This document shows, one piece after another, positions 10,612-21,349 of a DNA stretch of 64,000 nt. This DNA comes from Delphinus delphis (taxonomy: Eukaryota > Chordata > Mammalia > Artiodactyla > Delphinidae), in NCBI RefSeq assembly GCF_949987515.2, contig NC_082686.1, positions 49,081,559-49,145,558 of the forward strand, in the 5' to 3' direction. A program made the translations under genes and the position numbers. Position 1 is the first letter of the stretch. Every line of letters starts with the position of its first letter. A model generated the notes under the pieces. The model was not told the origin of the DNA. It did not search any database and saw only the letters and a program-made list of their open reading frames with translations.

Positions 10612-11199
10612 ATGGTAGACAGAATTCTAGATGCCCATGACCTCTGCCCCTGGTGTTACTCCTGTGATTATATTATGTTGTGTGGCAAAAGTAATTTTTC
10701 AGTTGTAATTAAGATTGCTAGTCAGTTGACCTTAAGCTAAGGAGACTATCCAGGTGCACCTGATCTAATCACCTGAGCCCTATAAAAGCAGGGAGTTTTC
10801 TTTGACTGGTCATAGACGAGGGAGTCAGAGAGATTCTAGGTCTAAGAAGGATTCAACCCACAATTATTGGCTTTGAAGATGGAGGAAGGCGCCCATAGGC
10901 CAAGAAATCCAGGTAGTTTCTAGATAGCCAGAAAGAAAATGGGATCTCAGTTCTACATGCCCAAGGACATGAATTCTGCCAACAACCTGAATAAGCTTGG
11001 AAGCAGCTCTTCCCCAGAGCCTCAGATAAGAGCTCATCCCAGTCGACACTTGAGTTTGTCTTTGTGATACTCCATGCAGAGAACACAGCCAAGCCCACCC
11101 AGACATCTGACCTGTGGAACGGTGAGATAATAAATGGGGGGTGGTATAAGCTTCTAAGTTTGTGGTAATTTGTTACGCAGCAATAGAAAACTAATACAG
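10612..11199 (+). mobile_element. MLT1-like MaLR solo LTR
   Basis: Plus strand shows TGGTAGACAGAATTCTAGATG near the 5' end. GGCTTTGAAGATGGAGGAAG follows, then a GAGATAATAAATG polyadenylation region. It ends TGTGGTAATTTGTTACGCAG...CTAATACAG. This is the MLT1 layout (ERVL-MaLR class). Non-coding. Confidence 0.75.
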
Positions 11200-11257
11200 T
11201 AGGTAACACAGGGTTTGAGCTTGTAGTGAAATTTTACACATTTCCTGCTATTCTTTC

Positions 11258-11767
11258 TTTTTTGGTTTTAGTTTTATTGGGGGTATAATTGGTATACAGC
11301 ACTATATAAGTTTAAAGTGTACAGTATACTAAGACGTACATATATTGGGAAATGATTATCAGAATAAGATTAGTTAACATCCATCACCTCATATAGTGAT
11401 AAAAAATTTTTGGTTTCCCTTGAGATAAGAACTTTTGAGATCTACGCTCTTAGCAGCTTTAAAATATATCATACAGCAGTGTTAACTATAGTCATCATGT
11501 TGTACATTGCATCCTTAGTACTTATTTATCTTATAACTGGAAGTTTGTAACTTTTGACCACCTTCACCCAATTCTCTTACCTCCCACCACTTTGCCTCTG
11601 GTAAACACAAATCTGTTCTCTTTTTCTATGAGTTTGGGCTTTTTTTTTAGCCTTCATATATAAAAATATGGAACACTACATGTATTTGTGCGTCATCCTG
11701 GTGCGGGGGCCGTGCGAATCTTCTCCGTATTGTTCCAACTTTAGTATATGTGCTGCTGAAGTGAGCA
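11258..11767 (-). mobile_element. U6-L1 chimeric retropseudogene
   Basis: In sense (minus) order: a complete U6 snRNA copy (11767-11662) is fused directly at its 3' U-run to the 3' end of an L1 of the old L1MA kind (about 11661-11271), ending in an A-rich tail (T-rich on plus, about 11258-11270). The unit is flanked by related target sequences: TCCTGCTATTCTTT at 11243-11256 and TCCTGCTCTTT at 11768-11778. One insertion carrying U6 plus a 5'-truncated L1 is the known product of template switching by L1 reverse transcriptase from L1 RNA to U6 RNA. Chance adjacency is the alternative, but the TSD brackets both parts. Confidence 0.8.
11662..11767 (-). pseudogene. RNU6: U6 snRNA pseudogene (full length)
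   Basis: The complement of this interval aligns over the whole ~107-nt U6 RNA: 5' TGCTCACTTCAGCAGCACAT, the central AAGATTCGCACGGCCCCCGC region and 3' TTCCATATTTTT. By eye about 17 differences are spread along it, including one in the ACAGAGA region (ACGGAGA). It lacks a well-placed snRNA promoter upstream and is fused to L1, so I call it a retropseudogene, not a working gene. Confidence 0.9.
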
Positions 11768-12524
11768 TCCTGCTCTTTTTATTAAGGGTCCAAATCAGTA
11801 AGAGAGGTTTTCCAGTAAACTGAGGCACTTGTCTTAACACACATGGTCACTGCACAGGCTAGCAGTGCCCTTAGTTTATGACACCTCTCTCTTGTCCCTC
11901 AATTTCCCACTACAAATAGGAAAATTTCAAGAAAAGGAAAGTCCAGCTTCCCTATTGCCTATGTTTTCAAAAAAGTGTATAAGAAGGTCCTTGTGCAAAA
12001 AATTCTATAAGAGGGTCCTATATCCTATAAGAGGGTCCTTGAGGAGGGTGATTAGGACAGCCTATCTGACCAGCAGTAGAACTGGTTCACTATGCAGACT
12101 CTGACTATTTACCTCTGTTATGAGACTGGCGCAGATTTTGTAGGAAATGTTCCCCTAGATTCTGCAGCAGCCAAGATTTCAGATGGTGGAACTTGTTTAT
12201 AAAATAAATCCAGACACTCACTTTAGGAACCGGTCAACAAATAGTTACTGAGGATGCTTAGAAAGATGAGTACTGAGGTTACAGTTTCTTCTGCAGCTTA
12301 GAATCAGAGATGATGGGCAGGAGCTTCCTTAGTTTTACGGGCTTCCGTTTCTCCAGCCACACACATTTAACAAAAATGAATGGTTAGACATTCATTTGGG
12401 GTGCTTGTGTATGATTCAAAAAGAACTTGTTCCTTATAAAATTTATTGTTAAATGACTCACTACAGGATGATGATGAAAATAAGCCTTCTAATTTAAAGA
12501 GTTATGCAAATATTCTTTTAAAAG

Positions 12525-13490
12525 TCAACCTTGTGAGGTATAATTTACATATAATAAAATACATATATTTCAAGTGTACCATTCAATAAATGTATACACT
12601 CACATCACCATCATCATAGTCAAGATATAGCACATTTCCTCACACCAGAAAGCTCCCTCATGTACATCCTTTGCAGTCAGTCTCTGCTTCCAACTACTGC
12701 CCCAGGCAAAAATTGATCTCATTTTTATCACTATAGATTAGTTTTTCCTCTTCTAGTATTCATGTAAATGGAATCAGACAGTATGCATATTTTTTGTGTT
12801 GAGTTCCTTTCACTCAGCATGAGGTTTTTGAGACTCATACACATTGTTGCCTTTATCAGTAATTTATATTTTTATTGCCAAATAGTATTTAACTGTGTTA
12901 ATAACACAATTTGTTAGCCTATTGGTGGATACTTGGGTTGTCCCAGTTTTGGGCTATTATGAACAAAGTTGCTATGAACAGTCTTTGGGTGGATATATGT
13001 TCTTTTTTCATTTTGGTAAATACCTGGGAGTGGAGCAGCTGATTCATATGATAAGTATGTTTAACTTTAAAAGAAACTGTCAAACCGTTTTCCAAAGTGG
13101 TTGTACTATTTTCCACCCTCAATAGCAAGATAACTAACTGTTCTCAATCTTCTTCAATACTTGGTATTGTCAGCCTTTTAAAAGGATGTGGAGTGGTATC
13201 TATCTAGTGAATATGTAGTGGTATCTGATCTTAGCTTTGATTTGCAATTTCCTTATAACTATGATGTTTAACATGTCTTCTTGTGCTTATTAGCCACGCA
13301 TGTATCTTCTTTGGTGAAGTGTCTGTTCAAGTCTTCTGCCCATCAAAAAACAATTAGATTGTATTATTATTATTGAGTTGTAAAAATTTTAAACTATATT
13401 CTGGCTATAAGCCCAGTGTCATATACGTATTGATATTACACAAACTTCTCTCAGTCTGTAGCTTGCCATTTTGTCATTTCTTAAAAAAGT
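12525..13490 (-). mobile_element. Ancient L1 (L1M-type) 3' part with ORF2 remnant
   Basis: Complement of an old L1 3' UTR and ORF2 C-terminus. Landmarks on plus are AAGTGTACCATTCAATAAAT, TCATGTAAATGGAATCAGAC, CACTCAGCATGAGGTTTTTG, GTGAAGTGTCTGTTCAAGTC and TATAAGCCCAGTGTCATATA. No long open frame remains. Confidence 0.75.
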
Positions 13491-13952
13491 CTATTTTGCC
13501 CTACTTCTCACCTCCTTCTCCTTCAGGTCTCTAATTACATATATTTAGGCCATTTTCTGCTGTCCTACAGGTCTCTAAGGATATGTTTTTTTTCCTTCAA
13601 TCTATTTTCTCTCTATTCATTAGCTTGGATAATTGCTATAGATTTGCCTTCTTATGTTCAAATTCACCAGTGACTTTTTTCCTCTCATCTCTGATCTACT
13701 GCTATTTTTTTTTGTCATGGTAATTTTTCAGTTCTAAAATTTCCATTTAGCTCTTTTTTATTGTTTACATTTCTATGCTGAGAGTCCCTACTTTTTAACT
13801 CATGATGTCCCTATTTTCTTAATTCTTTGAACATATTTATAGTAGCTGCTTTAAAGCCCATATCTTCTAAATCCATCACCTCAGTAATGTTGGGACTGGT
13901 GTTTTTCCCTTAACTATGGGTCATTTTGCCTTTTTTTGTTTTTGTTTTGTGC
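13491..13952 (-). mobile_element. Probable ancient L1/HAL1-like remnant, left part
   Basis: Diverged sequence (AAATTTCCATTTAGCTCTTT, AACTATGGGTCATTTTGCC) resembles the 5' portion of old L1M/HAL1 elements on the minus strand. It appears to continue at 14617-15100 after a young L1 insertion. Assignment uncertain. Confidence 0.4.
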
Positions 13953-13968
13953 ATGTCTAATAATTTTT

Positions 13969-14600
13969 TTTAACATCTTTATTGGAGTATAATTGCTTTA
14001 CAATGGTGTGTTAGTTTCTGCTTTATAACAAAGTGAATCAGCTATACATATACATATGTCCCCATGTCTCCTCCCTCTTGCGTCTCCCTCCCTCCCACCG
14101 TCCGTATCCCACCCCTCTAGGTGGTCACAAAGTACCGAGCTGATCTCCCTGTGCTATGCAGCTGCTTCCCACTAGCTATTGGTTTTACATTTGGTAATGT
14201 ATATATGTCCATGCCACTCTCTCATTTTGTCCCAGCTTACCCTTCCCCCTGCCCGTGTCCTCAAGTCCATTCTCTAGTAGGTCTGCGTCTTTATTCCCAT
14301 CCTGCCCCTAGGTTCTTCATGACCACTTTTTTTTTTTTTTAGATTCCGTATATATGTGTTAGCATACGGTATTTGCTTTTCTCATTCTGACTTACTTCAC
14401 TCTGTATGACAGACTCTAGGTCCATCCACCTCACTACAAATAACTCAATTTCGTTTCTTTTTATGGCTGAGTAATATTCCATTGTATATATGTGCCACAT
14501 CTTCTTTATCCATTCATCTGTTGATGGACATTTAGGTTGCTTCCATGTTCTGGCTATTGTAAATAGAGCTGCAGTGAACATTGTGGTACATGACTCTTTT
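13969..14600 (-). mobile_element. Young L1 3' end, 5'-truncated
   Basis: Starts at the left with T-run then AACATCTTTATTGGAGTATA, the terminal sequence of young L1s here (complement of the 3' UTR and last ORF2 codons). ORF2 C-terminal residues survive on the minus strand ([20 protein letters not shown]). TSD ATGTCTAATAATTTTT (13953-13968) / ATGTCTAGTAATTTTT (14601-14616). Confidence 0.93.
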
Positions 14601-14616
14601 ATGTCTAGTAATTTTT

Positions 14617-15100
14617 AAAATTGTGTACTGCATGTTGTTGGTGGTGCATTGTATAGGCTCTGTACTTTTGTTGTCTTCCTTTGAGAAGTGTTACCATTTC
14701 TTCTGTTAGGCAGCTCATTTACTGGTTGATTACCTTGCACTCTGTAGGCTTGTCTTTATGCTTTGCTAGGGGACACCTATTGGAAAACTCAGCATGTTTC
14801 CCAAGGCCTTCTACCTTTGCAGGTCTCAACCTCTAAATTCAGCTTTCACTGAAGATCTTTTAAAGGCTTGGTTTTAGACCTTGTTAGGGTGGGCATGGAG
14901 TGGACCTTACCCTAAAGCATGTTTCTAGTCTTCTCTGGTGTCCTAGATACATGCCTTTTGTGTTAATAAATTGATAACAAGGTCTTGCCACTCTGGCTTG
15001 GCCAGAACCTCCATGTCTTCTAGCACTGTTTTGTATCTAGTATCTTTATTCTGTTCTTGTCTCTATGGTGACTGTTCTGTATAGTTACTACAAGCCTCAG
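14617..15100 (-). mobile_element. Probable ancient L1/HAL1-like remnant, right part
   Basis: Likely continuation of 13491-13952, displaced by the intervening young L1 whose TSD joins the two parts exactly. Similarity to old L1 is faint. Confidence 0.35.
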
Positions 15101-15780
15101 GTACTCTTGCCATGGACATGTGCATCTTAGCATTCACAGAGAACCTCCTGCACAACTTCTGGGTTTCTCCCTTCTCTCTAGCCCCTACATACCTGCTTTA
15201 CTTTCTGATGCTTTGCCCTGCAGATTCTGATTGCTTCAGCTTTCCTGGACTCTGACCTCTGCCTCTTCAGCTCAGCAGGATCATTGTGCTCCGCTTGGAT
15301 TCTAGCTTGCTATGTCATGGTTGGATAAGTGTGCCCAGGTAGAGATCCAGGGAAATCATGGGGCTCACTTTATGAATTTCTCCTCTCTCAAGGGTCACAA
15401 CATCCTATTGTCCAATGTTTAAAAACAATTGCCTCATGCACTATCTCTAATTTTATTGTTTATAACAGAAGGGTTAGTCCAATACCAGTTGCTCCACATC
15501 CGGAAGTGAAAGGTTACAAGATGTGCTCTTAAGGATTCAGTTAGGTAAAGACGAATGGATTTATCCCCAAAGGGACCCCAAAGCTTCTGTTTGGACTGAA
15601 AAAGCATTTTTAATAGTCATGAACCCCGTCATATGGCTCAGGACCCTGGCCCTATTCATAGGAAGTTAGTATGGTGGGGTCAAGTATAGTTTCTCTATGT
15701 TGTTTCCAAAAATTGAGTCTAAGAGCCATCTATTCTCTCTAAGAAATTGAAAGAGGGTCTCTAAAAATAATTGTGTAGTA
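15101..15780. other. No recognised feature
   Basis: Unique-looking DNA; no supportable gene or repeat. Confidence 0.35.
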
Positions 15781-15784
15781 GTAG

Positions 15785-16235
15785 TTTTGGTAATAATAAA
15801 TTACTATTATCGAGTACTTAATGTTCTAGGTGTTGTTCTTTTTTTATTAAAAAAATCTTTTTTGATGTGGACCATTTTTAAAGTCTTTATTGAATTTGTT
15901 ACAATATTGTTTCTCTTTTATGTTTTGGTTTTTTGGCTGAGAGGCATGTGGGATCTTAACTCCCTGACAGAAGATCGAACCTGCCCCCCCTGCATTGGAA
16001 GGTGAAGTCTTAACCACTGGACCACCAGGGAAGTCCCTAAATGTTGTTCTTAAGGATTTATTTTTATTAACCAATTTATTCTTTGTAATAACCCAATCTT
16101 CAAGTACTAATTACTACCTGAATATTATAATTACTAATTAATAATCTTGTTTGGAGATTAGAAAATTGAAGTACTAACAGGTTAAAAAACTTTCCTGAGG
16201 TGACACATCTGGTAAGTGGTAGATATGGGAGGTCT
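15785..16235 (-). mobile_element. MIR SINE remnant split by a CHR SINE
   Basis: The part left of the CHR insertion (CGAGTACTTAATGTTCTAGG) and the part right of it (GAAAATTGAAGTACTAACAG, then GACACATCTGGTAAGTGGTA) together follow the complement of a MIR. Diverged and old. Confidence 0.5.
15841..16036 (-). mobile_element. CHR-1-type SINE
   Basis: tRNA-like head GGGACTTCCCTGGTGGTCCA (complement of 16017-16036) and a tail containing the complement of AAGTCTTTATTGAATTTGTT. TSD CTAGGTGTTGTTCTT (15826-15840) / CTAAATGTTGTTCTT (16037-16051). Inserted in a MIR. Confidence 0.9.
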
Positions 16236-16307
16236 ATAGAAAGCCTTTGCCAGTTTCTATCATAGAAATGTTACACAGCATATGGGATCTTAGAAACACT
16301 GTGTCTT

Positions 16308-16794
16308 TTCTTTCTTTTTTAACATCTTTATTGGAGTATAATTGCTTTACATTGTTGTGTTATTTGCTGCTGTATAACAAAGTGAATCAGCTATACGTAT
16401 ATATATATCCCCATATCCCCTCTGTCTTGCGTCTCCCTCCCACTCTCCCTATCCCACCCCTCTAGATGGTCACAAAGCACAGAGCTGATCTCCCTGTGCT
16501 ATGCAGCTGCTTCCCACTAGCTATCTATTTTACATTTGGTAGTGTATATATGTCCATGCCACTCTCACTTCGTCTCAGCTTACCCTTCCCCCTCCCCATG
16601 TCCTCAAGTCCATTTTCTACATCTGTATCTTTATTCCTGTCTTGTCCCTAGGTTCTTCAGGACCTTTTTTTTTTTTTTTTAAGATTCCATATATATGTGT
16701 TAGCATATGGTATTTGTTTTTCTCTTTCTGACTTACTTCACTCTGTATGACAGACTCTAAGTCCATCCACCTCACTACAAACAACTCAATTTCA
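16308..16794 (-). mobile_element. Young L1 3' end, 5'-truncated
   Basis: T-run then AACATCTTTATTGGAGTATA, through the 3' UTR to the last ORF2 codons. Imperfect TSD TAGAAACACTGTGTCTT (16291-16307) / TAGAAACACCAAGTGTCTT (16795-16813). Confidence 0.9.
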
Positions 16795-16828
16795 TAGAAA
16801 CACCAAGTGTCTTAATGTGTAAATGAAT

Positions 16829-16890
16829 AGGTGAGTTTGTGAGGGTGTTTGTGAGCACGTATGAGCATGTGAGAGTGTGTGTGGGTATGT
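16829..16890. repeat. Imperfect GTGAGCATGT-like tandem repeat
   Basis: Degenerate GT-rich units (GTGAGTTTGT, GTGAGCACGT, ATGAGCATGT, GAGAGTGTGT). Confidence 0.7.
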
Positions 16891-16924
16891 AAGGGCTCCT
16901 ATCTCAGAGTCTTCCAAAATGCTG

Positions 16925-17225
16925 TTCTTTCCCTTGACTACCCCTCTTCACCTTCAGCCAACTCAATCTTATCCTTCAGGGTTTAACTTCAATATCACTG
17001 CTTCAAGGATGATTTGTTACATGCTTTCATAATATGTTATTCTTTATTTCTTCCTATCACTATTGTAATTGAATTTACAGAAATATTTATTTAATAGGTG
17101 TCTTTTCCACTAGACTGTAGGCTGCATGGGGCCTATTTCCCACCATGTCTCCAACACGTAGCATGGTTTCTGTCATGGAGTATGTGCTCAATGTGTATTT
17201 GTTGAATCAATGAATGAATGTCCAA
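16925..17225 (+). mobile_element. L2 LINE 3' part
   Basis: TTCCACTAGACTGTAGGCTG, ACACGTAGCATGGTTTCTGT and a TTGTTGAATCAATGAATGAA tail match the L2 3' end. Old. Confidence 0.65.
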
Positions 17226-17375
17226 GAGTAAGTAAGTTTCCCTTCTCATGTTGTTATAAACTGATTTATCTTTGAGAATTGCATAATTTTTTTGCCTTTC
17301 CCTCCAATTAAAAAAAGTTACATATAGTAAAATTTATTCTTTTTGGTATATAGGTCTATGAGTTTTTACAAAAGT

Positions 17376-18385
17376 AAAGAGCCAGGTGCAACTGACACGG
17401 GCTTAATTTCCAAAATATCCAAACAGCTCATACAACTCAGTAACAAAAAAGTCAACCCAACCAAAAAATGGGCAGAAGACCTAAATAGACAGTCCTCCAA
17501 AAGAGACATACAGATGGCCAATAGGCACATAAAAAGATGCTCACCATCACTAATTATTGGAGAAATGCAAGTCAAAAATACAGTGAGGTATCACCTCACA
17601 CTGGTCAGAATGGCCATCATTAAAAAGTCTACAAATAACAAATGCTGGAGAAGGTGTGGAGAAAAGGGAACCCTCCTGCACTGTGGGTGGGAATGTAAAT
17701 TGGTGCAGCCACTATGGAAAACAGTATGAAGGTTTCTTAAAAAACTAAAAATAGAGTTGCCGTATGATCCAGCAATCCCACTCCTGGGCATACATCCAGA
17801 GAAAACTCTAATTCAAAAAGATACATTCACCCAAATGTTCATAGCAGCACTATTTACAATAGCCAAGACATGGAAGCAACCTAAATGTCCTTTGGTAGAG
17901 GAATAGATAAAGCAGATGTGGTACATATATACAATGGAATATTACTCAGCCTTAATAAAGAAAGAAATAATGTCATTTGCAGCAACATGGATGGACCTAG
18001 AGATTTTCATACTAAGTGAAATAAGTCAGACAGGGAAAGACAAATACCATATGATATCACTTATATGTGGAATCTAAAATATGATACAGAAGAACTTATT
18101 TACAAAACAGAAACAGACTCACAGACATAGAAAACAAACTTACAGTTACCAACAGGGAAAGGGAGTGAGGGAGAGATAAATTAGGAGTTAGGGATTAGCA
18201 GATACAAGCTACTACATATAAAATAGATAAACAAGAAGGTCCTACTGTATAGCACAGGGAACTATATTCAGTAATCTGTAACAAACTGTAATAGAAAAAA
18301 GAATACAAAAAAGAAATATGTATATATATTCTTGCTGAACATCAGAAACTAACACAACATTGTAAGTCAACTATACTTCAGTTAA
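17376..18385 (+). mobile_element. Older L1 3' part, plus strand, 5'-truncated
   Basis: Holds the ORF2 C-terminus and a 3' UTR different from the young L1s here (CTACTGTATAGCACAGGGAA, then AAACTAACACAACATTGTAA, then an A-rich end). It lies inside an older minus-strand L1. Short repeated AAAGTAAAGAG/AAAACAGAG at the borders may be a decayed TSD. Confidence 0.85.
17385..18080 (+). pseudogene. L1 ORF2 C-terminal remnant
   Basis: Reads [18 protein letters not shown], then the C-terminal cysteine segment ([20 protein letters not shown]) typical of L1 ORF2p, then a frameshift. [16 protein letters not shown] and [17 protein letters not shown] follow in another frame. Broken and 5'-truncated, lacking the endonuclease and reverse transcriptase domains. 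Confidence 0.85.
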
Positions 18386-18699
18386 AAACAGAGTCATGTA
18401 GCTACCGTAATAGTCAAGGTGTAGAACAATTCATCCCTCTCCCCACAAAAAACTCCCTCTTGATAAGCCTTTGTAGTCACTCTACCCCCAACTTTTACTC
18501 TTGGGCAACCGCTGAAGATTGCTTATTTTACATTACCCTGGCTCTTTTCTTTTCCATCCTGCCTTATCTAAGTTCAGCTATCTTACTGCTCCTTAGCACT
18601 CCTGAATACTTTATCAGAGAAATGAAATTGCATCTGGACAGTTGCCTTACCCATTTATGTCCCACATGGAGTCATTTAAGCAAATAACTTGACTACCTG

Positions 18700-19465
18700 G
18701 AAGGATAAGAAGAGGGACACTAGGCTACTTGATTTTTTGTCAGTGGCCTGTTACTCTCTTAACGGCTCCAGCAACTGTATGCATCCCTATTTCACTATCC
18801 CTGCCTTAATTCAGGCTTCTTGATCTCGTCCAGATCATTGCAATAGCCTTCATATTAGTTTCCATGCCTCCAGTACTTCTTTGCTTATGTTTAATCGCTA
18901 CGTTTCCCCCAGAGAGACCTTTCTGAGACTCTAAGACCTCAGACTCTTCGTTGGCACCTTATTGAGCCTCAGCACCTCAGCATATCATTCAGGCTCCTCG
19001 TGGTCCCCTGCCTGCTTCTGCAGAATCATCCTTATTGGGTCTTTTTCCTTGTATTCTGTGATGTTCCCGTTGTCCCAAATGATTTGCCATTTTCCAAATA
19101 TGCCATGGGTTTTATGTCTTTATGCTTCTGTTCACGCTGCCCCAAAAGGCTTTCCTTGCTGCGTCTCCTCCATGAACACCCCTTCCTTATGGAAGACTCA
19201 ACACAGGCCAGCTCTTGCATTCTTCTCAAAGACCACTTAACGATTCCCTCTTTTGTGCCCATGGTCACCTGTCCACCCGCTTTGCCACAACACCCATTAT
19301 TCCTTATTGTAAGCCCATGCTCACATATTTGTCTCCCGTTTCCTAGAAACAAAGCCCTTTGAGGTCAAGTCTGTCTGTCTCTTATTCCCTTTGAATCCTG
19401 AGTGCCTAGTGCTGTGTCTGCCATATAGTGGGGGCTCAATACACATCTGCTGAATGCAATAATGG
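18700..19465 (+). mobile_element. L2 LINE fragment(s)
   Basis: The end (CTGAGTGCCTAGTGCTGTGT, then GGGGGCTCAATACACATCTG) is L2-like. The preceding pyrimidine-rich segment with CAAAGACCACTTAAC-like sequence also follows L2. The open frames across it are probably accidental. Confidence 0.5.
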
Positions 19466-19490
19466 ATAGAGTTATTACTGTAGTATTAGC

Positions 19491-19566
19491 GGGCTGGCCA
19501 AAAATTTCGTTTGGGTTTGGCTGCAAGCTGTTATGGCCAAACCCGAACGAAATTTTTGGCCAACCC
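19491..19566. mobile_element. Minimal mariner-derived hairpin
   Basis: Two 31-bp arms, GGGCTGGCCAAAAATTTCGT... (19491-19521) and its near-perfect complement (19536-19566, 29 of 31 paired), around a 14-bp loop. The ends GGCTGGCC...GGCCAACCC match the termini of cattle/whale mariner elements, but nothing internal is left. Confidence 0.75.
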
Positions 19567-19605
19567 AATACATTTGCACTTTAATAACTTCCATAAACCT
19601 GTTTT

Positions 19606-20294
19606 TTTTAAAACATCTTTATTGGAGTATAATTGCTTTACAATGGTGTCTTAGTTTCTGCTTTACAACAAAATGAATCAGTTATATATATACATATGTT
19701 CCCATATCTCTTCCCTCTTGCGTCTCCCTCCCTCCCACCCTCCCTATCCCACCCCTCCAGGAGATCACAAAGCACCGAGCTGATCTCCCTGTGCTATGCG
19801 GCTGCTTCCCACTAGCTATCTATTTTACGTTTGGTAGTGTATATATGTCCATGCCACTCTCTTGCTTTGTCACAGCTTTCCCTTCCCCCTCCCCATATCC
19901 TCAAGTCCATTCTCTAGTGGGTCTGTGTCTTTATTCCTGTCTTACTCCTAGGTTCTTCATGACATATTTTTCCCCTTAAATTCCATATATATGTGTTAGC
20001 ATACGGTATTTGTCTCTCTCTTTCTGACTTACTTCACTCTGTATGACAGACTCTAGGTCTATCCACCTCATTACAAATAGCTCAATTTCATTTCTTTTTA
20101 TGGCTGAATAATATTCCATTGTATATATGTGCCACATCTTCTTTATCCATTCATCCGATGATGGACACTTAGGTTGTTTCCATCTCTGGGCTATTGTAAA
20201 TAGAGCTGCAATGAACATTTTGGTACATGACTTTTTTTGAATTATGGTTTTCTCAGGGGGAGATTGCTGGGTCATATGGTAGTTCTATTTGTAG
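19606..20294 (-). mobile_element. Young L1 3' end, 5'-truncated
   Basis: T-run, CATCTTTATTGGAGTATAAT, 3' UTR and ORF2 tail (minus-strand [20 protein letters not shown]). Perfect TSD CATAAACCTGTTTT at 19592-19605 and 20295-20308. Confidence 0.94.
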
Positions 20295-20453
20295 CATAAA
20301 CCTGTTTTAAATTATCTAGTTTTTGATGTTTGGGAAAATTTGTGGCCAAGTACTCTCCCATTTCATGAGAAGCTGCTGAACCTATTTGTGTGGCCGTGTG
20401 AAGTTCTCTACAGCTTTTGTTCAGTCACTATGTGTCTATTTCAGTGTGACCTA

Positions 20454-20855
20454 GTCAGTTGGCATTATTTCAACTGGGCTTATCCATGGCTGTCTGCTTG
20501 TGTATAGAAACTCCACTTGCAACTGTGGCAGTAAAAAAAGGGAAAAACAGGGGATGTCGAAAGTGATCATGAATTTCCCATTAGTGGCTAACTGCCTTTG
20601 AACTTCCTCTCCATGGAGGCTCAGAGTAAAGTGTAAGCTATCACTGAGCTCAGGTCTGGACTGCCTACAGGTCACGCTGTTACTCAGCTCCTTATCTGTT
20701 GTGTTCAGTGTCATATTAACTTTATGAACTTCTACCCCAGGGATCTTAGTCCCAGGATATTTGGGTTCAACATATTTGCCATTGAAGTGGAGATCTTGTC
20801 CTTCCTTTAACGAAGACGTTAAATCCTCTAAAAATATTCTGTCCAACCGATCTTG
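20454..20855 (-). other. Unrecognised open reading frame (134 codons)
   Basis: The minus strand is open from just after a TGA (20858-20856) to a TAG-type stop near 20451. It has no ATG at the start and reads DRIFLEDLTSSLKEGQDLHF near the N-terminus. Its composition looks protein-like (mixed charged and hydrophobic residues), in contrast to shadows of repeats, and it lies outside any repeat I recognise. A pyrimidine tract ending CCACAG at about 20530 on the minus strand resembles a 3' splice site. I do not recognise the protein. It could be a decayed exon, a processed-pseudogene fragment or chance. Confidence 0.25.
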
Positions 20856-20859
20856 TCAT

Positions 20860-21182
20860 TTCATTGTGAAAAAAACCAAACACTGACATAGAATATGATT
20901 CTTACTAATAAGGCCTCCACATTTATAACTAGCTAGCTTTTGGTCAGGAGGGAGGACAGGTGAGAGAAGGGAGGAATATTCTATATCTTCATCTCAATAT
21001 GACCAGGGTTAGGGTCTAAGTGGGTATCTGCTTCCTCCCAGTTGCATGCCCACTAGTGTAAGCTTGGAGCTCTCTGGAAACTGTCACCTCTTAGGACAAT
21101 TGCATAGTCTAGGAAAAATTCGAGTTGTAAGGAAGGTGTTTAGCACTATGGTTTCAAATTTTCATCTTACCAATTTAGGCCA
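20860..21182. other. No recognised feature
   Basis: Unique-looking DNA. Confidence 0.4.
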
Positions 21183-21345
21183 CAGCAGTGTTTCTCAAAT
21201 TTGCATTTTCACTAGGATCAACTAGGCAGCTTGTGAGAAAGATATCTCTGGTTTCTACCCCTGGAGATTCTGGTTCAGGAGGCTTGGAGAGAACCTTTGG
21301 AAGCTATATTTTAAATAATCTCTCTGGATGATTCTGATGCACAAA
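21183..21345. mobile_element. MER5A-like hAT remnant
   Basis: CAGTGTTTCTCAAATTTGCA at the left, GGAGATTCTGGTTCAGGAGG inside and GATGATTCTGATGCACAAAG at the right follow MER5A. Confidence 0.75.
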
Positions 21346-21349
21346 GATG

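Larger units (their letters stand above)
17290..18545 (-). mobile_element. Ancient L1 3' fragment split by a second L1
   Basis: Left flank (ATTTATTCTTTTTGGTATAT, GGTCTATGAGTTTTTACAAA) and right flank (GAGTCATGTAGCTACCGTAA, AACTCCCTCTTGATAAGCC) read continuously as the complement of an old L1M 3' end once the insert at about 17376-18385 is removed. Confidence 0.6.

Noticed and set aside
11662..11767. Functional U6 snRNA gene
   Set aside because: About 17 differences from U6, direct fusion to L1 sequence, TSD bracketing and no well-placed snRNA promoter point to a retropseudogene.
19000..19362. 120-codon plus-strand frame
   Set aside because: Overlaps L2-like sequence, has an overlapping antisense frame of similar length, and shows no recognisable domain.
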